Source of the DNA: a virus | Direction: 5' to 3' (one strand) | DNA length: 28,233 nucleotides | Virus record (IMG/VR): IMGVR_UViG_3300006735_000169 | Coordinates: 1-28,233 of that record | Shown: one piece after another, positions 6,982 to 12,990 of the stretch | Layout: every line of letters starts with the position of its first letter | Numbering within the stretch: position 1 is the first letter of the stretch | The notes under the pieces: model-generated | Databases searched by the model: none | What the model was told of the DNA's origin: nothing | The model's input: the letters and a program-made list of their open reading frames with translations, nothing else | Translations under genes and position numbers: made by a program

Positions 6982-7241
6982 ATTCTTTTAATTGAAAATC
7001 CTAATTCTTCTGCCTCTATTGGATTAAGTTCTATCCAATTGTGACATGTTCTACATACTGATAACCAGGTACTTACATCATTGTGATAAATTCCTCTACC
7101 TTTTTTATGATGTACATCTGTTGATCTGTGAGTGCATCTAGGAAGTGCAGCTTGACACATAGGATATTTACTAAGGAATGTCAGCCTTAGTTTACTATAC
7201 TTTGCATCAAGTTTCTGCATCTTCTTTGATTTTTGTCTCAT
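6978..7241 (-). CDS. HNH endonuclease
   Basis: An 87-residue nuclease of the HNH (beta-beta-alpha-metal) family. Zinc-type cysteines occur at C29 and C36 and again at C63-x-x-C66. The catalytic part reads DVHHKKGRG (42-50), then N54 and CRTCHNWIE (63-71). The short, free-standing form with two Cys pairs is typical of phage HNH proteins next to replication genes, and differs from the long homing HNHs. It may cut DNA during replication, recombination or packaging. Overlaps of 4 bases on both sides tie it to the leftward operon. Confidence 0.88.
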   Translation of the reverse strand: MRQKSKKMQKLDAKYSKLRLTFLSKYPMCQAALPRCTHRSTDVHHKKGRGIYHNDVSTWLSVCRTCHNWIELNPIEAEELGFSIKRI

Positions 7242-7747
7242 CTTACACTTAAATAATTTGTTGGTAATAAACCTTTACCCATAAACTTTAAAATTACATC
7301 TTCATAGTTTATACCTAATTCCTGAAGAGTCATTTTATTTTTATAATCAGGAATATATTCAAAAGGCATCTCATATATTTCTCTACCAAGTTCTGATTTA
7401 GCAAATATACGAAATATTGGCTTAACTTGTTGAAATGCAACATATTGTTTAAGTTCATTTATTGTGTTTTGACCACGTTTCCAAACTTTAGTTATTCTTC
7501 TTTTCTTGTCCCAATGCATTTCAGATATTTCACTAGATTTATACATTCTTAATCCATGTAATATTCTTTTAAATAAAAAATGTTGCTTTGGGTTAAGTTT
7601 AGAATATACTATTTTTTGTCTTGATTCTTTTAAATATAATTGATATTCAGAAAGCATTCCAAGATATGTATATCTAGCTATTTTTCTTTCATCTTCAAAT
7701 TTATCTAAAGTAGGTTTGAGTTTTTGTATTTGTTTTTCACTAAGCAT
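7238..7747 (-). CDS. Hypothetical basic protein
   Basis: A 169-residue, strongly basic protein (KQIQKLKPTLDKFEDERKIARYTYLG...). Helical charged segments and several Trp/Tyr residues (EMHWDKKRRITKVWKRGQ) would fit nucleic-acid binding. No named domain seen. It is the first gene after the terminator at 7777-7804, so a promoter for the HNH-helicase operon may lie in 7748-7776. It overlaps the HNH gene by 4 bases. Confidence 0.78.
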   Translation of the reverse strand: MLSEKQIQKLKPTLDKFEDERKIARYTYLGMLSEYQLYLKESRQKIVYSKLNPKQHFLFKRILHGLRMYKSSEISEMHWDKKRRITKVWKRGQNTINELKQYVAFQQVKPIFRIFAKSELGREIYEMPFEYIPDYKNKMTLQELGINYEDVILKFMGKGLLPTNYLSVR

Positions 7748-7776
7748 TGTTTTAATTATTAAATGAGTTTATAAAA

Positions 7777-7804
7777 GAGAAAAGGGCCCATTCGGACCCT
7801 TCTC
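7777..7804 (-). terminator. Rho-independent terminator after the SSB-like gene
   Basis: Read leftward, a hairpin with arms GAGAAGGG and CCC-TT-TTCTC, inner U-G and two C-G pairs and a 4-base GAAT loop, is followed by TTTTAT. It lies 61 bases beyond the stop of the 7865-8458 gene, the right place to end that transcript. Confidence 0.8.
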
Positions 7805-7822
7805 AACAATAAAAAATTTAAA

Positions 7823-7864
7823 CTAGTATTACTACTAGATGTGATCAGTCAAAGTTGATCAGTC
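7823..7864. repeat. Small hairpin and 9-bp direct repeat after the SSB-like gene
   Basis: CTAGTA (7823-7828) and TACTAG (7833-7838) form a 6-bp hairpin with a 4-base loop. TGATCAGTC occurs twice, at 7842-7850 and 7856-7864, right against the stop codon. These sit between the SSB-like gene and its terminator and might be a protein-binding or mRNA-stability site. Confidence 0.45.
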
Positions 7865-8458
7865 TTATAATTCAAAAGTTTCATCTTCCATTACTACTTC
7901 TTCTTCTTCTTTAATTTCCTCAACTACCTCTTCTTTCTTTGACTTCTTATTTTTATCTAAGATGTCATTCAGTTGAGATTGAGATAAAGTTTTCTTCTTG
8001 CTTGTAGTTTCAGTACCATTAGCTTCTCTAATTTCATCACCATTAATATGTGGAATAGAAACAGATTTTTGTAATCCTGTTGGATCATAGAAACTTTTTC
8101 TGTAAATATCTTTTACTTCACCTGTTTCTTGATCTACACCTTTACATACTATACCAGTTTCACCAGCTATTTTAAGGTCTCTTTCAGAGTCATTAGTATT
8201 AAATGCTGTTAATTGTTCTCTTACAATTATATTACCATCTAATTCCATATTAGCTTTGAATTCTAGATCATTAAGATCTTCTACAGTACCATGTATTAAA
8301 GTACTTAATTGTTTTTTATTTACCCAACCTTGTGCATTAAATTGTACTGAGTTTTGAACTATTCTTACGTGTCCATATTCAGGATTATTTTTAGATACTC
8401 TGATTGCGTTACCTTGCTCATCTGGAGCAACAGTTACTTTACTTGAAGTTGATTTCAT
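7865..8458 (-). CDS. Putative single-stranded DNA-binding protein
   Basis: A 197-residue protein with a beta-rich first 145 residues (e.g. HVRIVQNSVQFNAQGW, GNIIVREQLTAFNT, TGIVCKGVD) compatible with an OB-type fold. A Lys-rich linker follows, then a very acidic tail (EEIKEEEEVVMEDETFEL) ending in hydrophobic residues. That layout is the hallmark of SSB proteins, whose acidic tip recruits replication partners. There is no sequence-level match I can name, so the call rests on architecture and on its place beside helicases. It is a monocistronic-looking unit: a 47-base gap upstream and a strong terminator downstream, as expected for an abundantly made protein. Confidence 0.6.
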   Translation of the reverse strand: MKSTSSKVTVAPDEQGNAIRVSKNNPEYGHVRIVQNSVQFNAQGWVNKKQLSTLIHGTVEDLNDLEFKANMELDGNIIVREQLTAFNTNDSERDLKIAGETGIVCKGVDQETGEVKDIYRKSFYDPTGLQKSVSIPHINGDEIREANGTETTSKKKTLSQSQLNDILDKNKKSKKEEVVEEIKEEEEVVMEDETFEL

Positions 8459-8505
8459 GTTTTTAAAAAATTAGTTATTAAAATTATTATTGATTGTGTG
8501 TGTGA

Positions 8506-8781
8506 TTATGTGTCATCACGATGGAAGTATTTGTCTTCCATTTTTTCTATATCCTTGATTTCATCAAGATTTGGTTCTCTTTCATTAAATTCCCAGACTT
8601 CTGGTTCATCTGCTTTTTCTTTTTGATTACTCTTTAAAACAGATTTATGAAAAGGATTAGTTATTTCAGATGTATATTCTTTACCAAGACCGTTTAATTC
8701 TCTTATCTCAATATCATCCATGTCTAGATATTGTTCTAAGCTTAACTCTATAATACGTCCGTTAGGCAATTGGTAAATCAT
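8506..8781 (-). CDS. Hypothetical acidic protein, possibly leaderless mRNA
   Basis: A 91-residue acidic protein starting MIYQLPNGRIIELSLEQYLD. The 'MIYQLPNG+xIxLSxEQYL' opening is familiar from short uncharacterised marine-phage proteins, but I know of no function. The C-terminal half is highly charged and probably disordered. A TACATTTG box (8786-8793, minus) ends only 4 bases before the ATG, so the transcript may start at or very near the start codon. Confidence 0.75.
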   Translation of the reverse strand: MIYQLPNGRIIELSLEQYLDMDDIEIRELNGLGKEYTSEITNPFHKSVLKSNQKEKADEPEVWEFNEREPNLDEIKDIEKMEDKYFHRDDT

Positions 8782-8785
8782 AGCA

Positions 8786-8793
8786 CAAATGTA
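8786..8793 (-). promoter_or_regulatory. Bacteroidota-type -7 box
   Basis: TACATTTG on the minus strand matches TAnnTTTG and is followed after 4 bases by the ATG of the 8506-8781 gene. A TTTTTTG lies about 25 bases upstream, somewhat farther than the usual -33 spacing. A 5-bp hairpin (TAGTC/GACTA) around that TTG may be an operator. Confidence 0.45.
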
Positions 8794-8861
8794 TACTATT
8801 TTATTTAGTTTACATAGTCAAAAAACCTGACTAGTGAACAAATAGAAGAGTAGTATAGCTA

Positions 8862-9101
8862 TCATGCTACAATAAATCTTCTACCAATCCTTTTTATATA
8901 TCCTTTTTCCTTTAATTCTTTAATTTTTCTACTAATTGTGCGTGGATGCACATCACATAGATCAGCTAAAGTATTTACTGAAGGAAAACAAGTTCTACTT
9001 TTATTACAATAAGTGCATATAACAGCATATACACCTTTTGCTTGTATAGATAACTCTGGATCAGTAACTACATCTTTATTTACTATTCCAAAGGTCTCCA
9101 T
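8862..9101 (-). CDS. Winged helix-turn-helix protein (replication-initiator/DnaD-like N-domain)
   Basis: A 79-residue protein that is essentially one wHTH domain. The opening 'FGIVNKDVVTDPELSIQAKGVYAVICTYCN' followed by 'CFPSVNTLADLCDVHPRTISRKIKELKEKGYIKRIGRRF' is the helix-turn-helix seen at the N-terminus of phage and plasmid replication initiators and in DnaD-like proteins. It lacks the C-terminal half of those proteins, so it could be a stand-alone regulator of the early operon or an initiator accessory. It overlaps the 9083-9544 gene by 19 bases. Confidence 0.82.
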   Translation of the reverse strand: METFGIVNKDVVTDPELSIQAKGVYAVICTYCNKSRTCFPSVNTLADLCDVHPRTISRKIKELKEKGYIKRIGRRFIVA

Positions 9102-9544
9102 AATCCCATAATATTAGATCTCTTTACTCTTATTTCTTTATTTGCCATATTTGTATCCATATCAAGTGTAGCTCCAGTTCTTATTGTAGCAAACTGAATT
9201 TTAATTTTATATTCAGTTGCATAAGGACTACAACCATCTTGATAATTTGTATCATCTATGATTACACCTTTAATAAAACCATGTTCATCCATCATTATAG
9301 CATCTTTCATCATGTCATCTTCATAACAGTCTTTTAGATCATATTTATTATCTTTAGGATCAATCCATACTTCATCTCCTTTTTTAAATAATAAACTTTG
9401 TCTTTCATTTACTATTTCATCTAATACTGCACCTCTTTGCTCATCAGTTAAATATGATATTAGCATTTTAACTATAAATGGACTGATTGTTCCGTTTTCA
9501 AGTGTATCTTTTACTAGTTTATATGTTATTTTTTCTATATTCAT
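9083..9544 (-). CDS. Hypothetical protein (beta-rich C-terminus)
   Basis: The frame opens at 9592, but the first 16 residues (MSILLLNKNKNKNNNQ) come from an A/T repeat. I prefer the Met at 9544 (MNIEKITYKLVKDTL...), which follows an A-rich leader as is usual for Bacteroidota starts, giving 153 residues. The N-terminal part is helical (FIVKMLISYLTDEQRGAVLDEIVNE). The rest has a 'KKGDEVWIDPKDN' segment like a small beta-barrel and an IKVKRSN-type end. No family recognised. It overlaps the wHTH gene. Confidence 0.75.
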   Translation of the reverse strand: MNIEKITYKLVKDTLENGTISPFIVKMLISYLTDEQRGAVLDEIVNERQSLLFKKGDEVWIDPKDNKYDLKDCYEDDMMKDAIMMDEHGFIKGVIIDDTNYQDGCSPYATEYKIKIQFATIRTGATLDMDTNMANKEIRVKRSNIMGLWRPLE

Positions 9545-9592
9545 TTGATTATTATTTTTATTTTTATTTTTATTCAGTAAAAGAATGGACAA

Positions 9593-9748
9593 AGGGAATT
9601 AAATCCCGTAACTATTCTTTCATTAATTCCCTCTATCACTACTCACTTAAACAGAATAGGCTTCTCAACCTATTCAAATGTAAACAATAAGGATGAGTAG
9701 GTATATTATACCCCCATGTAGCTATTACCTACTCTTTATCCTATTGTT
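9593..9748. other. Intergenic cluster of three strong hairpins
   Basis: This gene-free stretch carries, in order, three structures. AGGGAATTAA/TTAATTCCCT (9593-9602 / 9623-9632) is a perfect 10-bp inverted repeat. GAATAGG/CCTATTC lies around 9654-9675. A long imperfect hairpin pairs 9683-9689 with 9742-9748, GGAT with ATCC, and AGTAGGTA (9696-9703) with TACCTACT (9726-9733), close to 20 pairs with a loop of about 22 bases. Read leftward these precede the 9083-9544 gene and could be attenuators, processing sites, or an outlying part of the structured region to the right. Confidence 0.6.
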
Positions 9749-9774
9749 ATGGTATTGTTAGTTAGACATACGTG

Positions 9775-9900
9775 TCACTTTTTTTTCTTTTTTTTCTTTA
9801 CTAGATTAAATCTTTCTTTTTCTGATGTAATTATTCTATCATTAAGATCAGATAATATTTCCAAAGCTAACTTTGGATTGGAGTATGTAAATTTTTTCAT
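9775..9900 (-). CDS. 41-residue basic micro-ORF
   Basis: ATG at 9898-9900, stop at 9775-9777. The peptide starts MKKFTYSNPKLALEILSDLN, forms one probable amphipathic helix and ends in a run of lysines. It lies on the coding strand of the early block between two structured stretches. The ordered helix supports coding; length does not. Confidence 0.5.
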   Translation of the reverse strand: MKKFTYSNPKLALEILSDLNDRIITSEKERFNLVKKKKKKK

Positions 9901-9958
9901 TTATTATTGTTTTAAAGTAAGTACATATTTTGCACGCAATATGTTAGCGTTAGAAAGT

Positions 9959-9984
9959 ATAAGAGGACATTACTGCCCTCTTAT
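9959..9984 (-). terminator. Hairpin, possible terminator of the small membrane-protein gene
   Basis: ATAAGAGG (9959-9966) and CCTCTTAT (9977-9984) make a perfect 8-bp stem with a 10-base loop, 24 bases beyond the stop of the 10008-10235 gene. The T run after it on the minus strand is weak (ACTTTCT), so termination is likely but not certain. Confidence 0.5.
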
Positions 9985-10007
9985 GGTTTACTTAGTGTTC
10001 CTCAACC

Positions 10008-10235
10008 TTAATTAAAAGGTTTAAATAAGAGTTTAACAAACCCCATAGTATATAAGATATAAACCAATATCTCATAAACATTCCACAATGTGTATTCAGA
10101 TACTGTACCTTCAGCACATAATACTGAAAGTGTAGCTGATGTAACAACACATGTGACAACAGTGAATAGTGGCGGCATTATAAATAGTATAGCCAACTTC
10201 ACTGGTAAAATAAGTCTTTGCAAAAAGTTTTTCAT
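10008..10235 (-). CDS. Small two-helix membrane protein
   Basis: A 75-residue protein with a short basic start (MKNFLQRLILPVK), a first membrane helix at about residues 12-36 and a second at about 50-70, ending KLLFKPFN. Such small phage membrane proteins can be holins, antiholins or immunity proteins; nothing in the sequence decides. It is the first clear gene of the leftward block and directly adjoins the structured non-coding region, of which it may even be the downstream gene on the same transcript. Confidence 0.65.
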   Translation of the reverse strand: MKNFLQRLILPVKLAILFIMPPLFTVVTCVVTSATLSVLCAEGTVSEYTLWNVYEILVYILYTMGFVKLLFKPFN

Positions 10236-11530
10236 AATTATATATTTAAGTGAACATTAATTAAATGATTTACTACAGTTTACTCTGTTAGTTTTCCTAG
10301 TTCACTATTACCGTGTGTGGTTCCTAGGTGAATTTATCCACTTTATATCTGCCCATAAAACCGTTTTAGCTTATCTAATTATGGCACAGTTTAATTTAAA
10401 CAGTTTACTCTGTTATAATAAATAGTACAATGAGTGATGAGCAAACTACTCTCACAATGATGACTCTTGGGTTCCCCCTTTGTATTCATTAACCCTATGC
10501 AGGCGATTAACCTTTATACTCATTATGTTCTCAATATTGATTAGATACCAAGGTTATAACATTGTATAGTTCTGTTAAGAACTTCATAAGTTGTCAGGAC
10601 TTGAAGATGGCCCTATAACATTAATGATTTCAAAGTAAGTTAATAATTAAATTACTTTATTCATCATACTCCAATTGATACACTACATACGATCATACAA
10701 TTATTTAACTGTACGACCACCCATCACAGGCCAATCAGATGCACTAACCCCTTTGAGAAGGTTTATTGTGCGACACTCAGGATACGTTGGTAGCTAGCCG
10801 TTGTATCCCTTGTACTATTATAATTAGGAAGTTTAAGGTGTTTCACCAAGGTTCACTAGACCTTCCAAACCCAGACCTAACAGTTTATAGTCCCTGGTAC
10901 TTTGAGACTTATCACACCAACTAACTCCACACTCCCGAAGGCATATTATAGTTGTAACTAATTTTACAGGTATTATCAATACAGACATTTGCTATCCTGT
11001 ATCAATAGTTAGTTGGTTTAAATGTTGCGGTTACTATGTCTCTTATCCTATAGAGAGAGAACATAAGTATTATATAGACTACAACTAGAGTTAGAACATG
11101 TTAACACTAGTACCATGTGTTAATATACGAGTAACCTCCATGTTCACACCCAATTGAATGTTTATGCTCTAGTTATAGCTATATTATATATTATGGAGTT
11201 AACCATTATATTATTTCTTGCAAGGTGGTATAATGTGGGAATTATGACCACCTACATTCAGTGCAACACACAACACCAAACAGAATTTTATTACCAGTTA
11301 GTGGACAATTCAACCATTATCACAGGGATTGTGTCTAAGTTGAGAATAAAACTCTGTTTAAGTGAGTATATTGTGGATAGTCTAATGAATTTGTCTGGAC
11401 TTTAACCAGTAAGTATACCCTTGACGGAAGATACTTAGAGCTTACCCATGGGCTATCACCTCCATGGTTGGGCTTTGTTACTCTTGAGGAACACACCAAG
11501 CAACAGGGTGCGAGGGAAGACTTAGCTCTG
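10236..11530. ncRNA. Candidate large structured non-coding RNA (about 1.3 kb)
   Basis: There is no credible gene here and GC is visibly above that of the neighbours (many 60-base rows at 40-50%). Stems follow one another along the stretch: 10434-10441/10449-10455, 10508-10514/10550-10556, 10632-10638/10652-10658, 10741-10744/10768-10771, 10780-10808 (GGATAC/GTATCC), 10916-10926/11007-11017 (11 bp), 11029-11035/11130-11136, 11083-11090/11167-11174, 11094-11100/11139-11145, 11101-11107/11117-11123, 11223-11253 (12 bp, one bulge), 11278-11292/11345-11359 (15 bp, one mismatch), 11411-11416/11431-11436 and 11439-11474. Strand is uncertain. Two stems need U-G pairs that exist only if the plus strand is the RNA; one prefers minus. 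No tRNA, rRNA, tmRNA or intron core could be identified. Giant phage RNAs such as GOLLD and ROOL are the closest known concept; an origin or genome-end region is the alternative. Confidence 0.5.
10275..10415. repeat. Direct repeat of a 16-base palindromic element
   Basis: ACAGTTTACTCTGTTA occurs at 10275-10290 and again at 10400-10415, 125 bases apart. Each copy is itself an inverted repeat (ACAG...CTGT around a 6-base TTTACT loop), so it could be a repeated RNA hairpin or a duplicated protein-binding site at the left edge of the structured region. Confidence 0.6.
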
Positions 11531-11845
11531 CTAATCTTCCTCTGCACTATTGTCATAGGGCTCTGCCCAATACAACCCAGTCTCCTCCTTGGATTCTTGA
11601 TCCAAGACAGGAGAGTCAGATAGTCTGACTCCTGGAATAGGTTGATTGAATTCAAACCCATACTGACGAGGGTCAACAGTGTTGCCATCCTCGTCACATA
11701 TGACAAGTAAGCCAAACTTAGCAGAACCTTGTGTTCTGGTAAATCCAGGCTTACCATTGAAGGTCATTTGAGACCTAGCAATGGGTGCAGACTTCACGAT
11801 GATAGTGTTACTATCTTCGGGAATCTTGTGGAAATAAACATCCAT
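11531..11845 (-). CDS. Atypical 104-codon ORF embedded in structured sequence
   Basis: The frame encodes a soluble-looking, natural-reading protein (MDVYFHKIPEDSNTIIVKSA..., GLLVICDEDGNTVDPRQYGF, acidic end YDNSAEED). Its codon use differs from every other gene here: frequent C/G third positions (CCC, GTC, GAG, AAG) and about 45% GC. The same DNA also forms at least seven hairpins: 11515-11540, 11588-11606, 11613-11631 (8 bp, 3-base loop), 11665-11695 (two nested stems), 11722-11738, 11754-11784 and 11801-11815. It may be a recently acquired gene, a coding segment within a structured transcript, or a chance ORF inside a large RNA. I recognise no family. Confidence 0.45.
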   Translation of the reverse strand: MDVYFHKIPEDSNTIIVKSAPIARSQMTFNGKPGFTRTQGSAKFGLLVICDEDGNTVDPRQYGFEFNQPIPGVRLSDSPVLDQESKEETGLYWAEPYDNSAEED

Positions 11846-11978
11846 ACCTTGTATTTGTTTTTGCCACCCAATTAAACAGGGGGTAGCAACCTGCCAATTT
11901 AAAGCGGGGGAGCAGAACAGTAGGACCCACTAAGAATGCAAAACACGCAATAAAACTTTTTTGGGAAAAAAAATTTGA

Positions 11979-11993
11979 GTATATTATATATAT
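11979..11993 (+). promoter_or_regulatory. Late promoter-like A/T motif shared with the scaffold gene
   Basis: GTATATTATATATAT is identical, all 15 bases, to 26859-26873 upstream of the scaffold-like gene, and in both places follows an 'AAAACTTTT' within about 30 bases upstream. Here it runs into the ATG at 11992, so the message would be leaderless or nearly so. A TTTTTTGGGAAAAAA hairpin sits just before it. Confidence 0.45.
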
Positions 11994-12378
11994 GAAGAAT
12001 CTATTATATGCATTTGCTTTTTTTATAGCAGGGTTTGTGCAGGCCCAAGATTGTGCCACATCATATGTGTGGACATATATTGAATGGAGAGGTGAACTCC
12101 TTTATGATTGTTACACTCCTGTACCTAATGCTTTATGTAATGATGCTTCTGTTAGTATTTATCCTAGTTATTGGCAATGTTGCGCTGGTTCTGTAGATGA
12201 ACCAGGGTTTTCATTAACACCATGTCAGCAACAAATAGGTTTAGAAGAAAATAAAATAACTACTCTTGAGGGTATATATTATGATATGTTGGGTAGGAAC
12301 TATGATTCGTATGAATCTATTCCTGATAATGTCGTATATATTCATGATGGTCGTATTTATATAAAACTAACTAAATAA
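11992..12378 (+). CDS. Exported Cys-rich protein with type IX sorting-like C-terminus
   Basis: A 128-residue protein with a signal peptide (MKNLLYAFAFFIAGFVQAQ, cleavage near A18). Six Cys residues lie in the mature part (21, 40, 49, 63, 64, 78), suggesting disulfides. The last 35 residues, with YYDMLGR (96-102), a 'ESIPDNVVYIHDG' stretch and a final basic beta strand, resemble the 'Y-D-x-x-G-R ... G-x-Y-I-x-x-G' pattern of Bacteroidota type IX secretion C-terminal sorting domains, though shorter than the usual 70-90 residues. It is the first gene of the rightward block. A protein displayed on the infected cell or shed into the medium is possible. The signal peptide is seen; the sorting role is inference. 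Confidence 0.8.
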   Translation: MKNLLYAFAFFIAGFVQAQDCATSYVWTYIEWRGELLYDCYTPVPNALCNDASVSIYPSYWQCCAGSVDEPGFSLTPCQQQIGLEENKITTLEGIYYDMLGRNYDSYESIPDNVVYIHDGRIYIKLTK

Positions 12379-12446
12379 TGTTCAGAGGGTAGCGTTTGGG
12401 AAAGTCCCTTATGTCCTCTTATGTAATTTTTAAAAATTTTTTAATT
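12379..12446 (+). other. Intergenic hairpins before the 12447 gene
   Basis: AGAGG (12384-12388) pairs with CCTCT (12415-12419), enclosing GGGA/TCCC (12398-12401 / 12405-12408). There is no T run, so this looks more like an mRNA leader or processing element than a terminator. A T/A-rich leader (TTTTTTAATT) precedes the ATG at 12447. Confidence 0.4.
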
Positions 12447-12878
12447 ATGGCTACAGTAAATAATAGTAATTCAGAAAATTACTTTTTTTTCTTAGATGGT
12501 GCAAACACTGATCTAGCACTTAAAGCATCTGATCTTATGTATATGGCAAAAGATGGGGCAACAGAGTTACACTTATGGTTTAACATGTCTCCTTGGTACC
12601 ATGCAGAAATAGATCAAGATACGGATAGAACTAGTGATCCACAATGGAAGTTCCGAAGACAACTTAAAGTTGTTTTGAGTGTTGCAACTGGAAAAGGAAA
12701 AAGAGTAATGCAGCAAATAGCTTTGGCTGCAAATACTCCAGTTACTGTTGGTGATCCAAATTCTAGATTTGATAGAGGATGGATTGTAGTTGCTGATGAT
12801 GTTAATAGTGCATACTTAGACGCTGATATTACAGGCGTTGCATGGACTATTGATGCTGCTGGCAACACTCCAACGTAA
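12447..12878 (+). CDS. Hypothetical protein, candidate virion component
   Basis: The frame is open from 12396, but the first 17 residues are encoded by the structured leader. The Met at 12447 (MATVNNSNSENYFFF...) follows an A/T-rich Bacteroidota-type leader and is preferred, giving 143 residues. The protein is beta-rich, neutral, with Trp and Gly/Asp loops (ELHLWFNMSPWYHAEI, KVVLSVATGKGKR, GWIVVADDVNSAY) and no signal peptide. It stands alone between two structured intergenic segments, as highly expressed structural genes often do. A role as a decoration or minor capsid protein is a guess. Confidence 0.78.
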   Translation: MATVNNSNSENYFFFLDGANTDLALKASDLMYMAKDGATELHLWFNMSPWYHAEIDQDTDRTSDPQWKFRRQLKVVLSVATGKGKRVMQQIALAANTPVTVGDPNSRFDRGWIVVADDVNSAYLDADITGVAWTIDAAGNTPT

Positions 12879-12990
12879 TAGTTGTTGAAGATTACAGGGA
12901 CCTCTGTTGGTTGGGCCCAATCTTGTTATCACACACTGACAAGTCCCTTTCTTCATTTATTTTTTATATATTAGCAAAAATTTTAAATAC
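12879..12990 (+). terminator. Structured intergenic stretch with probable terminator
   Basis: After the TAATAG stops, GATT-(ACA)-GGG pairs with CCC-AATC, using the perfect palindrome TTGGGCCCAA near 12912-12921. A second hairpin, CTTGT/ACAAG, follows, and GGGAC can pair with GTCCC across both. A T-rich run (TTTCTTCATTTATTTTTT) comes next, fitting termination of the 12447 gene. TATATATTAG before the next ATG may be its promoter. Confidence 0.55.

Noticed and set aside
9487-10015. Two plus-strand ORFs (9487-9690 and 9749-10015)
   Set aside because: They consist of Phe/Tyr/Leu runs from reading A/T repeats and hairpins backwards, and overlap better minus-strand candidates (9083-9544, 9775-9900).
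10852-10893. Group I intron core-like ACTAGA and TATAGTCC
   Set aside because: Only 4 bp of the P7 pairing can form, P/Q elements are absent and no interrupted gene flanks the stretch.
10929-10945. rRNA-like CCTTCGGG on the minus strand
   Set aside because: Only an eight-base similarity; surrounding sequence does not align with 16S or 23S in memory.
11154-11405. 83-codon plus-strand ORF in the structured region
   Set aside because: It covers several perfect stems, has no coding-like composition, and no neighbour or leader supports it.
10236-11990. tRNA genes in the structured region
   Set aside because: I searched for GTTCxAxxC T-arms with matching acceptor stems on both strands and found none that close.
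11335-12059. Minus-strand ORFs 11335-11757 and 11811-12059
   Set aside because: They overlap the more protein-like 11531-11845 frame or read the signal-peptide gene at 11992 backwards.
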